Below, in pieces: positions 1 to 8,645 of a stretch of 64,000 nt of DNA. The first letter of the stretch is position 1. Every line of letters begins with the position of its first letter. This stretch comes from Paenibacillus xylanexedens. GTDB taxonomy: Bacteria > Bacillota > Bacilli > Paenibacillales > Paenibacillaceae. Under the pieces are notes generated by a model. That model saw only the letters and a program-made list of their open reading frames with translations. It did no database searches and had not been told where the DNA came from. The stretch spans positions 62,001 to 126,000 of the forward strand of contig NZ_JAGIKV010000001.1 in the NCBI RefSeq assembly GCF_017874615.1, given 5' to 3'. Made by a program: the position numbers and the translations under genes.

Positions 1-768
1 AATGCCGATGGACTTCGCCAGACGAATCAAGCGAACCGATTGCTCTGTACTTACGTGACAGACATGGTAGTGAACTCCTGTTGCTTCTGCGAGCAGGATA
101 TCACGTCCAACGTGGATAGCTTCGGATTCATTTGGAATCCCTTTGATGCCGTGGCGCTTCGAAAACTCACCTTCCGTCACATATCCACCAACAACCAGTG
201 AGTCATCTTCACAGTGAGCGATCACGGGCATATCCATGCTTGCTGCGAGGCTCATGGCATCCTTCATCATTTGAGCGTTTTGTACGCCTACACCATCATC
301 TGTGAATCCAATAGCGCCTGCTTCTTTTAATGCGGCAAAATCGGTAAGTTCACGACCCAGTTCATTTTTTGTAATGGCTGCATAAGGCAACACTTTAACC
401 AGATCAGCTTCTTTGGCTTTATCCAATACCAGTTTCACAACTTCCGCTGTATCTGTTACTGGTCTTGTGTTCGGCATGCAAGCGATTGTTGTAAAACCAC
501 CTTGTGCTGCTGAACGGGCACCTGTCTCGATCGTCTCTTTGTGTTCGAATCCAGGTTCACGCAGATGCACGTGCATATCGATCAATCCCGGAATGACCAG
601 TTTGCCTGATGCGTCTGTCACACTTTGCGCTGACTTTTCGGCATCCAGTACGGCTTGGTCTTCCAGACCAACGATTTTTTTAATTTTACCTTCATCTATA
701 ATGATGGTTTTCCGTTCAAGTTCCCCTTGTTGGTTCAAGACGTTCGCGTTTTTTATAATCTGTAGCAT
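1..768 (-). CDS. pyrC: Dihydroorotase (partial, 5' part only)
   Basis: Third gene of the pyr operon; the first 256 codons are present and the 3' end runs off the left edge. Dihydroorotase cyclises carbamoyl-aspartate to dihydroorotate in pyrimidine synthesis, in the cytoplasm. The zinc-binding HVH motif of the amidohydrolase fold is at residues 66-68 within DMHVHLREPG, followed by MPNTRPVTD, the zinc ligand motif HCED and CHVST near the window edge. The ATG at 768 is preceded by GGAGGG. It lies 126 bases after pyrB, and the gap holds an 8-bp hairpin just upstream of the ribosome binding site. The family is clear; the last part of the protein (about 170 residues) is not visible. Confidence 0.96.
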   Translation of the reverse strand, partial: MLQIIKNANVLNQQGELERKTIIIDEGKIKKIVGLEDQAVLDAEKSAQSVTDASGKLVIPGLIDMHVHLREPGFEHKETIETGARSAAQGGFTTIACMPNTRPVTDTAEVVKLVLDKAKEADLVKVLPYAAITKNELGRELTDFAALKEAGAIGFTDDGVGVQNAQMMKDAMSLAASMDMPVIAHCEDDSLVVGGYVTEGEFSKRHGIKGIPNESEAIHVGRDILLAEATGVHYHVCHVSTEQSVRLIRLAKSIGI

Positions 769-791
769 AATTGCCCTCCGCTTCGGTTCTG

Positions 792-814
792 TCCGGCTTA
801 CCAGGCAAGCCGGA
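792..814 (-). other. Intercistronic hairpin before pyrC
   Basis: A perfect 8-bp inverted repeat (TCCGGCTT / AAGCCGGA, 7-base loop) sits between pyrB and pyrC, about 15 bases upstream of the pyrC ribosome binding site. No T-run follows, so it is not a terminator. It may protect or process the mRNA; this role is inference. Confidence 0.5.
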
Positions 815-894
815 TGATTTTCTTTATCGTGTACTCTCTTATTGCTCTATAAGAACGACCGTACCGTCAGCCTATGACCTACAGCCAGACCCTG

Positions 895-1805
895 TTACAG
901 TTTCATCGCACGTTCCATAACCGCCATGCGGATGGGAACGCCGTTTGCCATCTGCGGGAAGATCCGTGATGCTTCACTCTCCACAACCGCGTCATCTACC
1001 TCGACGTTGCGATTCACTGGAGCAGGGTGCATGATAATGGTGCTTGGTTTTAGGCGTGATGCCCGTTCTTCCGTCAATCCGTAGTGTTCGCGATAATCCT
1101 CAGCTGAAGTAATTAAGCCATGTTGATGACGTTCCAGTTGAACACGGAGCATCATGACTACATCTGCATCCAGCGCTTCTTCAAGACCGACATAAGGAGC
1201 ATGCTCTGCGAGTTCCGGTGCCTGCATCGTTTGTGGTGCACAGAAGCGTACATCTGCACCAAACTTTTGCAGTGCCCACAGGTTGGAACGAGCTACACGG
1301 CTATGCAGGATGTCACCAATGATGGAAACACGCAAGCCTTTCAGTTCGCCAAATGCTTTCCTCATCGTGTAGAGGTCCAGCAGTGCCTGTGTAGGATGCT
1401 CATTGTTGCCGTCTCCGGCGTTAACGAGTGGTACATTCACTTTCTGAGCCAGTTGTTGCAGAACGCCTGCCGGTTTCAGCCGGATCACCCCTGCATCAAT
1501 GCCCATCGACTCAAGTGTTCGTACCGTATCGTAGATGGACTCTCCTTTTTCCACACTGGATGCAGCTGCCGTAAAGTTCAGCACTTGTGCGCCCAGGCGT
1601 TTCTCTGCCATCTCGAAGGAGAAGCGGGTACGTGTGCTGTTCTCGAAGAACATGTTCGCAACGAAGCATGATTCCAGTACAGGAACCAGTTTCTCTTTCT
1701 GCGCTTCCCAGTGAGCCGCTCTGTTCAGAATGGACTCGATTTCTCCTCGACTAAGTTCCTTCAGTCCAAGCAAGCTTCGGTCTCTCAATGCTGTCTGTGT
1801 AATCA

Positions 1806-1806
<1 letters not shown>
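895..1806 (-). CDS. pyrB: Aspartate carbamoyltransferase catalytic subunit
   Basis: Joins carbamoyl phosphate to aspartate, the first committed step of pyrimidine synthesis. The 303-residue length is normal for the Gram-positive catalytic chain without a regulatory partner. The carbamoyl phosphate site FENSTRTRFSFE is near residues 54-65, GNNEHPTQALLD carries the conserved HPTQ, and HPAPVNRNVE near the C-terminus is the aspartate-binding loop. Its ATG shares one base with the pyrR stop codon (TAATG), so the two are translationally coupled. It is controlled by the PyrR attenuator upstream of pyrR. Nothing unusual was seen. Confidence 0.98.
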
Positions 1807-2549
<743 letters not shown>

Positions 2550-2552
2550 TTA

Positions 2553-2574
2553 CCTTGCCAGTCTCACGGGACTG
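2553..2574 (-). promoter_or_regulatory. PyrR-binding loop (anti-antiterminator)
   Basis: The minus strand reads AGTCCCGTGAGACT, which matches 13 of 14 positions of the known PyrR RNA consensus ARUCCNGNGAGGYU. It sits in a CAGTC / GACTG stem and is followed at once by GGCAAGG, which can pair with the terminator's 5' arm. PyrR with UMP would stabilise this hairpin and allow the terminator to form. Confidence 0.9.
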
Positions 2575-2599
2575 ATTTAAAGGTGCTATTCATGTCGTT

Positions 2600-2637
2600 C
2601 ATATTGCAGGACCTCACAGGGTTCTGTAATCAATATG
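2600..2637 (-). promoter_or_regulatory. Second PyrR-binding-like hairpin in pyr leader
   Basis: A 7-bp stem (CATATTG / CAATATG) encloses AACCCTGTGAGGTC, which matches about 12 of 14 positions of the PyrR consensus. It lies upstream of the main binding loop and has no terminator of its own. Whether PyrR binds it is unknown. Confidence 0.5.
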
Positions 2638-2654
2638 TCCGTTTGTCTTCATGA

Positions 2655-2683
2655 ATTATGACAGAAAGACAACCCCCTGTCAA
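2655..2683 (-). promoter_or_regulatory. Sigma-A promoter of the pyr operon
   Basis: The -35 box is TTGACA (2678-2683) and the -10 box CATAAT (2655-2660), with a 17-base spacer. Transcription would start near 2648, giving a leader of about 280 bases that holds both PyrR hairpins and the terminator. Confidence 0.85.
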
Positions 2684-2701
2684 CACCTCACCATCGCAGG
2701 T

Positions 2702-3080
2702 GAAAACCCTCTGCTACGTTCTTCTTAGAATCAGCAGTTAGGCTGAAAAACATCCATGCACAATACATCTCATTGGTTATTCATAATTATACAACATTTC
2801 TGCATATTTATCCATAGGCAAATGAGAAATTTGATATAACCAAAATAAACCTCTGACTATACTTAAGTAGAGGCAAAACACTTCTTTTTAGAAAAGACAG
2901 TGAGTTTCATTTTACGCAATATATGAAGGCTCTGAATTAGTACCAAGTGAAATGGGTACAGTTTATAAACATGAACCCATTATTAGATGCTGCAATAATG
3001 CGATATACATAAGATTCACAAATATGCGACAACATGGAAATAAGATACGCCCTACATTTATGTACATTTAGGAGGAAGTC
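2702..3080. other. AT-rich intergenic region between pyr promoter and yhgE
   Basis: About 380 bases separate the divergent pyr operon and the yhgE-like gene. I see no credible coding frame. A small imperfect hairpin is at about 2850-2873. A TATACT at 2858-2863 could be a -10 box for the plus-strand gene, but the nearest TTGATA is too far (21 bases), so I do not call a promoter. Confidence 0.6.
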
Positions 3081-5756
3081 ATGCGTCACATATGGCACGT
3101 TTACAAAACAGACTGGTTGCATATTCTTAAGGTTCCCACAGGTATATTTCTAATTGTGGCTATTATTCTACTTCCCGGGGTGTATGACTGGGTCAACGTG
3201 AAGTCCGTCTGGGACCCATACAGTAATACCCAGGGGATCAAAATTGCAGTGACAAGCGAGGACGCGGGTGCGACTGTTGAAGGAATCCATGTTAATATTG
3301 GAGACGAACTGGTAACCAGCCTCAAAAATAACAAAAAGCTGGGCTGGACTTTTGTAGATCGAGCTGAGGCTAGTCGGGGGGTACATACAGGAGAATATTA
3401 TGCCAGCCTGCTCATTCCCGGAGACTTTTCGTCCAAAATTACAGGTATCGTTGACGGAAAGCTGGAACGTCCAGAGGTAATCTATACCGTTAATGAAAAG
3501 GTGAATGCCATTGCTCCTAAAATCACAGGCTCTGGTGTATCTGCCATAACAACACAAATCAATGAAAATTTCACTGAAGCCGTCAGTGAGGCTGTTCTAA
3601 CCAAGTTGAATGAAGCCGGGGTTGAGATTAATTCCCAGCTTCCAACATTACGCAAAATGGAGAATGGCATTTTTACACTGGAGAAAAATCTTCCGGCTAT
3701 TCAAGCCGCAGGTCAAAAGGTTCTGGAAGTAGAAAAAGCCATGCCCGAGATTGTAAAAGATGCTCAAAAGATCGTTGAAATCGAGAAAAAACTGCCTGAA
3801 ATCAATGAAGCAGCACAGTATGTGCTCAAGGTGCAGGAGTATTGGCCACAAATTAATGAGGCGGCTTCCGAAGTGCTGGCTATTCAAGGGCGAATACCGG
3901 ATATACAAAAAGCGGTAGAACGCATTCGAGAAGTGGATGAAAACTTTGGTCAGGTATCAGATGTCATCCAAACGGCGCTGGATAAAACGAACAAAGCTCT
4001 GTCTATCGTAACGGCAGCAGAGCAAGATTTGGACAAAGTATCACAAATCGCCGGCAACGGGATTGAGCTTGCAGAGGGATTAGATCAGTTCGTGGATTCC
4101 AGTGAAGAAGCGTTTCAGACGATTGGCCCGACGATCCGCCAAAATCTGCTGCTGGTGCAGCAGATTTCTAACGCTGCAGGAGACGTATTTGCACAATTGC
4201 AAAATTCGGATCTTAATAACCTTCCTACAGTAGAAGATCTCGACCGGATTGCTTCACGTTTAGGGGTTGCGGTAAAACTCGTGGACAGTATGGCAGAACT
4301 ACTGGGCAACATCAATAACTTGCTTCCAAGCCAGCCACTTGCCGATAAAATTCCACAACTGAACTCCATTTCAGATAAACTTCAGTTGCAGATCCGCTTG
4401 GCTGGTATCATCAGTGATGCCATGCGTCGTAATACAACTCCACCAACAGACGTCATCGCTCAGTTAAATACTCTCTCGAAGGACATCAGCAGCGGGAGTG
4501 GCAATATCTTAAACACTTATGAAAGTGAAATATCGCCTGCACTTGCAGCTGGTGCGGATAAGCTCAGGTCTACCCTCTCCACTTCAGCAGAAACTCTGCA
4601 AGGAGCAAAAGATCGTATTCCGGATATTGCGGACATTCTTGCATCAGCCAAAGAAGGAATTACGTTTGGGCAGACCGAGTTGACAAAAATCCAGAGCGAA
4701 CTGCCTCAAATACAATCTAAGATCCATGAGATATCAGAGACACTCGCGAACAAAAGTGAAGGTTTTATCCAAGCTCTGAACACAGTATCTTCATTAATTC
4801 GAAACGATCTGCCCAAGCTGGGAAACAAACTGAACGAAGCAGCTGATTTTGTTCGTAATGATCTGCCTAATGCCGAGAAACAGATAGGCAAGGCATCCGA
4901 TTTTGTCCAGAACCAGCTGCCGGAGGTCGAAAAAGGAGTACATCGTGTTGCCATGCTGGTACGTGATGATCTGCCAGCATTGGAAAGTGCCATCAGTAAG
5001 GCTGCTGACAAACTTCGGGAAGTCGAAGGTAATAACCAGTTTGCCGAGCTCGCCAAACTTTTGCGTGGCGATATCGAAGAAGAAAGTGCTTTCCTTTCGA
5101 GTCCCGTGCAAATCAAAGAACAACAGCTTTATCCGATTCCGAATTATGGATCGGCCATGTCACCATTTTATGGCGTGCTGTCTCTGTGGGTTGGCTCAAC
5201 ACTGCTGATTTCTCTGCTTCGTGCCGAAGCTGAAAATCCAGAGGGCAAGTTCCGGGGATACGAGTTGTATCTCGGACGTCTTGCTACTTTCCTAACCATT
5301 GGATTGCTCCAAGCGGTATGCGTCACCCTGGGAGATATCTTAATCCTGGGTACATATGTCGCAGATAAACTGTGGTTTGTCCTGTTTGCCATGCTGGTGA
5401 GTGCCGTATTTGTCACCATAACGTACACCCTGCTGTCCGTTTTTGGGAATATCGGAAAAGGGATCGCCATTATCTTCATGGTGTTCCAGTTCTCCAGCTC
5501 GGGTGGTACGTTCCCGATCAGCATGACATCACCCTTTTTCCAGGCATTGAATCCGTTCATGCCCTTCACGTATGCGATCAGTCTGCTGCGTGAGTCGGTC
5601 GGCGGCATATTGTGGTCTACTGCCATCAAGGATATTCTGTGGTTGTGTATGTTCATCGCGCTGAGTCTCATTGTTGCTCTCGCTTTGAAACGTCCACTCA
5701 GCAGTCTCACCAAACGTTCAGCCGAGAATGCCAAGAAGACCAAGATTATTGCTTAA
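3081..5756 (+). CDS. YhgE/Pip-family membrane protein with coiled-coil repeats
   Basis: The 891-residue protein has the YhgE/Pip layout: one N-terminal membrane segment (about residues 17-33), an extracellular domain with WDPYSNTQGIKIAV and the following N-terminal Pip homology, a long helical middle, and a C-terminal ABC-2-type membrane domain with about six segments from residue 695 on. Family members include the lactococcal phage infection protein and the YueB/YukE-type accessory proteins. The middle holds two runs of tandem repeats: five units of 17 residues (about 204-288) and four of 18 (about 575-646). The ATG follows TTTAGGAGG. It stands alone, divergent from pyr and convergent with the next gene. 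The substrate or partner cannot be told from the sequence. Confidence 0.9.
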   Translation: MRHIWHVYKTDWLHILKVPTGIFLIVAIILLPGVYDWVNVKSVWDPYSNTQGIKIAVTSEDAGATVEGIHVNIGDELVTSLKNNKKLGWTFVDRAEASRGVHTGEYYASLLIPGDFSSKITGIVDGKLERPEVIYTVNEKVNAIAPKITGSGVSAITTQINENFTEAVSEAVLTKLNEAGVEINSQLPTLRKMENGIFTLEKNLPAIQAAGQKVLEVEKAMPEIVKDAQKIVEIEKKLPEINEAAQYVLKVQEYWPQINEAASEVLAIQGRIPDIQKAVERIREVDENFGQVSDVIQTALDKTNKALSIVTAAEQDLDKVSQIAGNGIELAEGLDQFVDSSEEAFQTIGPTIRQNLLLVQQISNAAGDVFAQLQNSDLNNLPTVEDLDRIASRLGVAVKLVDSMAELLGNINNLLPSQPLADKIPQLNSISDKLQLQIRLAGIISDAMRRNTTPPTDVIAQLNTLSKDISSGSGNILNTYESEISPALAAGADKLRSTLSTSAETLQGAKDRIPDIADILASAKEGITFGQTELTKIQSELPQIQSKIHEISETLANKSEGFIQALNTVSSLIRNDLPKLGNKLNEAADFVRNDLPNAEKQIGKASDFVQNQLPEVEKGVHRVAMLVRDDLPALESAISKAADKLREVEGNNQFAELAKLLRGDIEEESAFLSSPVQIKEQQLYPIPNYGSAMSPFYGVLSLWVGSTLLISLLRAEAENPEGKFRGYELYLGRLATFLTIGLLQAVCVTLGDILILGTYVADKLWFVLFAMLVSAVFVTITYTLLSVFGNIGKGIAIIFMVFQFSSSGGTFPISMTSPFFQALNPFMPFTYAISLLRESVGGILWSTAIKDILWLCMFIALSLIVALALKRPLSSLTKRSAENAKKTKIIA

Positions 5757-5780
5757 CTCATGTGCTGGATACTAAATAAG

Positions 5781-5815
5781 AAAAGGCCATTGGACTTTAC
5801 ATCCAATAGCCTTTT
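5781..5815. terminator. Bidirectional terminator
   Basis: A 14-base arm pair (AAAAGGC-ATTGGA / TCCAAT-GCCTTTT) with A-runs and T-runs on both sides lies between two convergent genes, so it can end transcription from either side. Confidence 0.85.
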
Positions 5816-5847
5816 CTCGTTTCATTATATGAATCGATACATTTTGA

Positions 5848-7152
5848 TTAATTCACTGAGCGTTCCTGTTCCAACTGATCATAGGATTGTTTGATTGTTG
5901 TTAATGTTTCTACATGGCGATAGATGTTGTTACTTGCCGTGACGATAACACATAACATGATCAAGCCTATAACCACTTTTTTCCCCAATCCCGGACGAAG
6001 GCTGATCACAAAACCTCCACCCAACAGGAAGAACGCAAACAGATAGTGCCCCGCATACAGGTACATATCGTATTGAAATACAGCCAGGCCAAAGCCCACG
6101 ACTACATGAAGCAAAAAGGCAAACAGAATATATGGCACAAGGGTCCACACTTCACGTTCACGAATGCCCTTAATGAAGCCAATGAACGCCAGTAGTAAAA
6201 TAAAGATACCTGTCATCTGCACATAGATTGGATTGGAACGAGATAGATCCGTAACAAAGGCTGCCATGCCCGGGTCCAGTAAATGCATCTTCGGTGTCAG
6301 CATCGGATTAATGGTTAGCATGTTCAATGCTTTCCAGTGAACAGCGAACTGGAATGGCGTTGCATAGCTGGTTCCACCATTTTGAATGCCCAACAGCCAG
6401 TTACTAATCCAGCTTCTACCTCCAAAGGCAACGTACTGAATACCAGTTAATACGACGATGATCAGAACCGCCAGTGCCATGATACCGATGTATTTTTTCA
6501 AATTCGCCTTATTGCGCCATGCATGCATATTGAAGAATGTGGCAGCAGCAAATGGTACGATATTCGTCGAGGTTAGTCCAAAGTTAATCGATGCAAGCAA
6601 TGCATTGGGTACATAACGTACGTCCTGACGCTCACGAGTATACTGCATGTAAACCACCGACAACAGAATAACGAACTGTACATACGGATACGAATCCGGG
6701 ATCAATGCAGTAAACATTAAGTAGGAACTGAAACCAAACAGTAAGGCAAACAGCAGCGGTACGATGGTCGGTTTATCTTCTTTTTGACTCAGGAACAGAT
6801 ACGCCAGCACCACCGAACCCGCATTCACCAGCGATTGCAAGATTAGAAAGAACCAGTTGCCCCCCAGCAGTTTCGCTACAGCCGCAAGGGTGACTGCGAG
6901 AAAGGAAATCAGCGGATGGATCACGGAAGAACTGTTGTCCCCATAATACATTGAAGGATCAAAGTTGAATAAATTAATTGGAAACAGCGTCGTATTAAAT
7001 GGGCTATATGCCCCCAGCATCTCTGCATTATTTTCAATGTACAGAACATACGAGCCGTTCATCAAACCATAGAACAGCGCAAATCCCGCAAACAGGTAAA
7101 AGGCTGTCCAGTTGGCTCTGCGATTATAAAATAAGTGATCTAAAAAGTTCAT
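5848..7152 (-). CDS. Multi-spanning membrane protein, possible GT-C glycosyltransferase
   Basis: The 434 residues contain about ten to twelve hydrophobic segments. The first large outside loop (about residues 36-80) is rich in acidic and aromatic residues and holds NFDPSMYYGDN, the place where GT-C transferases that use polyprenyl-phosphate sugars keep their acidic motif. I do not recognise the family with certainty. It is the last gene of a group that contains a polyprenyl-phosphate phosphoribosyltransferase-like enzyme, a phosphatase and two small flippase-like proteins, which supports a role in using a lipid-linked pentose outside the cell; this is inference. The ribosome binding site is weak and a 180-base repeat separates it from the upstream gene. 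Confidence 0.6.
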   Translation of the reverse strand: MNFLDHLFYNRRANWTAFYLFAGFALFYGLMNGSYVLYIENNAEMLGAYSPFNTTLFPINLFNFDPSMYYGDNSSSVIHPLISFLAVTLAAVAKLLGGNWFFLILQSLVNAGSVVLAYLFLSQKEDKPTIVPLLFALLFGFSSYLMFTALIPDSYPYVQFVILLSVVYMQYTRERQDVRYVPNALLASINFGLTSTNIVPFAAATFFNMHAWRNKANLKKYIGIMALAVLIIVVLTGIQYVAFGGRSWISNWLLGIQNGGTSYATPFQFAVHWKALNMLTINPMLTPKMHLLDPGMAAFVTDLSRSNPIYVQMTGIFILLLAFIGFIKGIREREVWTLVPYILFAFLLHVVVGFGLAVFQYDMYLYAGHYLFAFFLLGGGFVISLRPGLGKKVVIGLIMLCVIVTASNNIYRHVETLTTIKQSYDQLEQERSVN

Positions 7153-7192
7153 GCTTTCATTTCACATCCAATAAATTTTATAAAAACTATCA

Positions 7193-7373
7193 TAATTTGA
7201 ACTAATCATTTACACAAAAACGGAGAGGACAGAAAAGACCTGAAAAAGCGGAGCGTTCGCCTTTATCACCGGATTTCCCCTTTGAAAAAAGGAAAAAAAA
7301 TCTGGGGATAACAGCGATTGGAAGGTTATTCTGTCATCGTAGTGCTCGTGTAAATAATCATTAGTTCAAATTA
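7193..7373. repeat. Palindromic MITE-like repeat
   Basis: About 180 bases are bounded by inverted ends: 7193-7215 and 7348-7373 share GTGTAAAT-ATTAGTTCAAATTA, with a 3-base insertion in the second arm. Inside, TTATCACCGGATTT and AAATCTGGGGATAA form a second stem around an A/G-rich loop. The right edge carries the TAA stop codon of the small transporter gene. No transposase is present, so this is a non-autonomous element or bacterial interspersed palindrome. Confidence 0.7.
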
Positions 7374-7691
7374 GAACACCAGTAATAGTAAGCCACCCAT
7401 AATACATGCCACACCTATCCAGCGTAAAGGGCCCACGGTCTCTTTAAATACCAGCCGCGCTATGATTAGAGTCCACACATATGTTAATGCGTTCGCAGGC
7501 AACACTACGGTTAATGGAAGAAACTTCAACAATACAATATTCAGCAACGCACCCGTTCCGTAGAATCCAAGTCCCATGAGTACATGCAGACGATTGCGAC
7601 TGGATGCATAAGCTTTCAGTCCGGCCCCACCCAGTGCACCACACAACGTCATGACAATTAATACGGCAACCATCCAGCTATCGATCAACAC
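7371..7691 (-). CDS. Small EamA/SMR-type membrane protein, second subunit
   Basis: The 106-residue protein has four predicted membrane helices and resembles half of an EamA/DMT transporter, like the ArnE/ArnF pair that flips undecaprenyl-phosphate aminoarabinose. Helix starts are near residues 7, 33, 60 and 88; the C-terminus reads IGVACIMGGLLLLVF, typical of the last SMR helix. It starts with GTG at 7691 and overlaps the first subunit gene by 14 bases, so the two are co-translated and probably pair. Its stop codon lies inside the adjacent repeat. The flippase role is inferred from context. Confidence 0.75.
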   Translation of the reverse strand: MLIDSWMVAVLIVMTLCGALGGAGLKAYASSRNRLHVLMGLGFYGTGALLNIVLLKFLPLTVVLPANALTYVWTLIIARLVFKETVGPLRWIGVACIMGGLLLLVF

Positions 7692-8007
7692 TGGTTAATG
7701 TCACCCCGATTCCAAGCAACACAACTGCTGCCAGCTTCTGCACCGTAATTTCTTCCCCAAGCAAAAAATATCCATAGATTAAGGCAAATACGTAGCTGGC
7801 ACACATCAGAGGATAAGCAACTGAGAGTTTTTCCAGAGCAAAAGCTTTAATCATCAAAATCGCTCCAAGTCCATAACACAGAAAACCAACACCCAGGTAG
7901 ATCCACTCGGTTAGTCCCCATTTCCAGAACAATTGACCCGTTGCTGTCAGAAAAGCGGAAACAAGCATCAACCATTTACCGGTATGATTCGATTTTATTT
8001 CCCCCAC
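7678..8007 (-). CDS. Small EamA/SMR-type membrane protein, first subunit
   Basis: The 109 residues form four predicted helices: LVSAFLTATGQLFWKWG is a typical first SMR/EamA helix, and AYPLMCASYVFALIYGYFLLGEE matches the third-helix region of ArnE-like proteins. The GTG at 8007 follows GGAGG by seven bases and overlaps the HAD phosphatase gene by 13 bases; the 3' end overlaps the partner gene by 14. The overlaps suggest tight co-expression of both halves. Drug export is the other usual role of the family, but the lipid-sugar context favours a polyprenyl-phosphate-sugar flippase. Confidence 0.78.
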   Translation of the reverse strand: MGEIKSNHTGKWLMLVSAFLTATGQLFWKWGLTEWIYLGVGFLCYGLGAILMIKAFALEKLSVAYPLMCASYVFALIYGYFLLGEEITVQKLAAVVLLGIGVTLTSVDR

Positions 8008-8627
8008 GTTAATGCCTCCATGTCCGGAACACGCTTGTTAATAAAGTATCGTTGACTTACAAGCTGCATGACCGGAAGGTCGGATAAGGAGTCCGAGTAG
8101 GAACACGACTGGTCATAATCAATGACCATATTCTTCTCACTCAGATAAGCCTGAATTCGGCGTACCTTCTCTTCCCCTTTGCAATTGCTGCCATCAACTC
8201 TGCATGTGTAACCATTCTCATGACGGACAAGTTCAGTTCCAATTACATGATCCACCCAGGGAAAATTATTAAAGTATTTCATATAGGCATGCGGAGATGC
8301 AGTTACCAGCAAAACATGATAGCCTGCTTCTTTGCGATGTTGCATCTCTACACTGGCCTCGGCAAAAATGGACGTACGCAAGCGGGTATCAAAGAAATGT
8401 TCGAGATCTTTTTCAGTCATACGCTCAATTTCTTGAAAGTAGGATCGTTTGACTTGTTCAACCGTCATGAAGCCTGCCTTGAATAACACGGTATGTAATG
8501 CAATGACAGGTAATCTCCATACCTGCCATGGGTAACGGCGAACACCGTAATGCACAAATTGAAACATAGAATCACTGCGTATGATCGTTTTATCAATATC
8601 AAAAATTGCGACTTTCGTGCTTTTCAC
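7995..8627 (-). CDS. HAD-IB family phosphatase
   Basis: A 210-residue HAD hydrolase of the phosphoserine phosphatase-like IB type. Motif I FDIDKTI is at residues 9-15, motif II VTAS is near residue 108, the conserved lysine is in NCKGEEKVRR, and motif III YSDSLSDLP is near residue 177. It starts with GTG at 8627, after GGAGGGGG, 18 bases downstream of the UbiA-type gene. Next to a phosphoribosyl-polyprenyl-phosphate synthase, its likely substrate is the 5-phosphate of the lipid-linked ribose; in mycobacteria that step is assigned to a PAP2-type protein (Rv3807c). The substrate is inferred, the fold is certain. Confidence 0.88.
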   Translation of the reverse strand: MKSTKVAIFDIDKTIIRSDSMFQFVHYGVRRYPWQVWRLPVIALHTVLFKAGFMTVEQVKRSYFQEIERMTEKDLEHFFDTRLRTSIFAEASVEMQHRKEAGYHVLLVTASPHAYMKYFNNFPWVDHVIGTELVRHENGYTCRVDGSNCKGEEKVRRIQAYLSEKNMVIDYDQSCSYSDSLSDLPVMQLVSQRYFINKRVPDMEALTWGK

Positions 8628-8645
8628 CCTGATCCCCCTCCGCCT

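Noticed and set aside
3690-3944. Regularly spaced repeats as a possible CRISPR array
   Set aside because: The repeats are at the protein level within one open frame; the DNA units are not identical and have no spacers.
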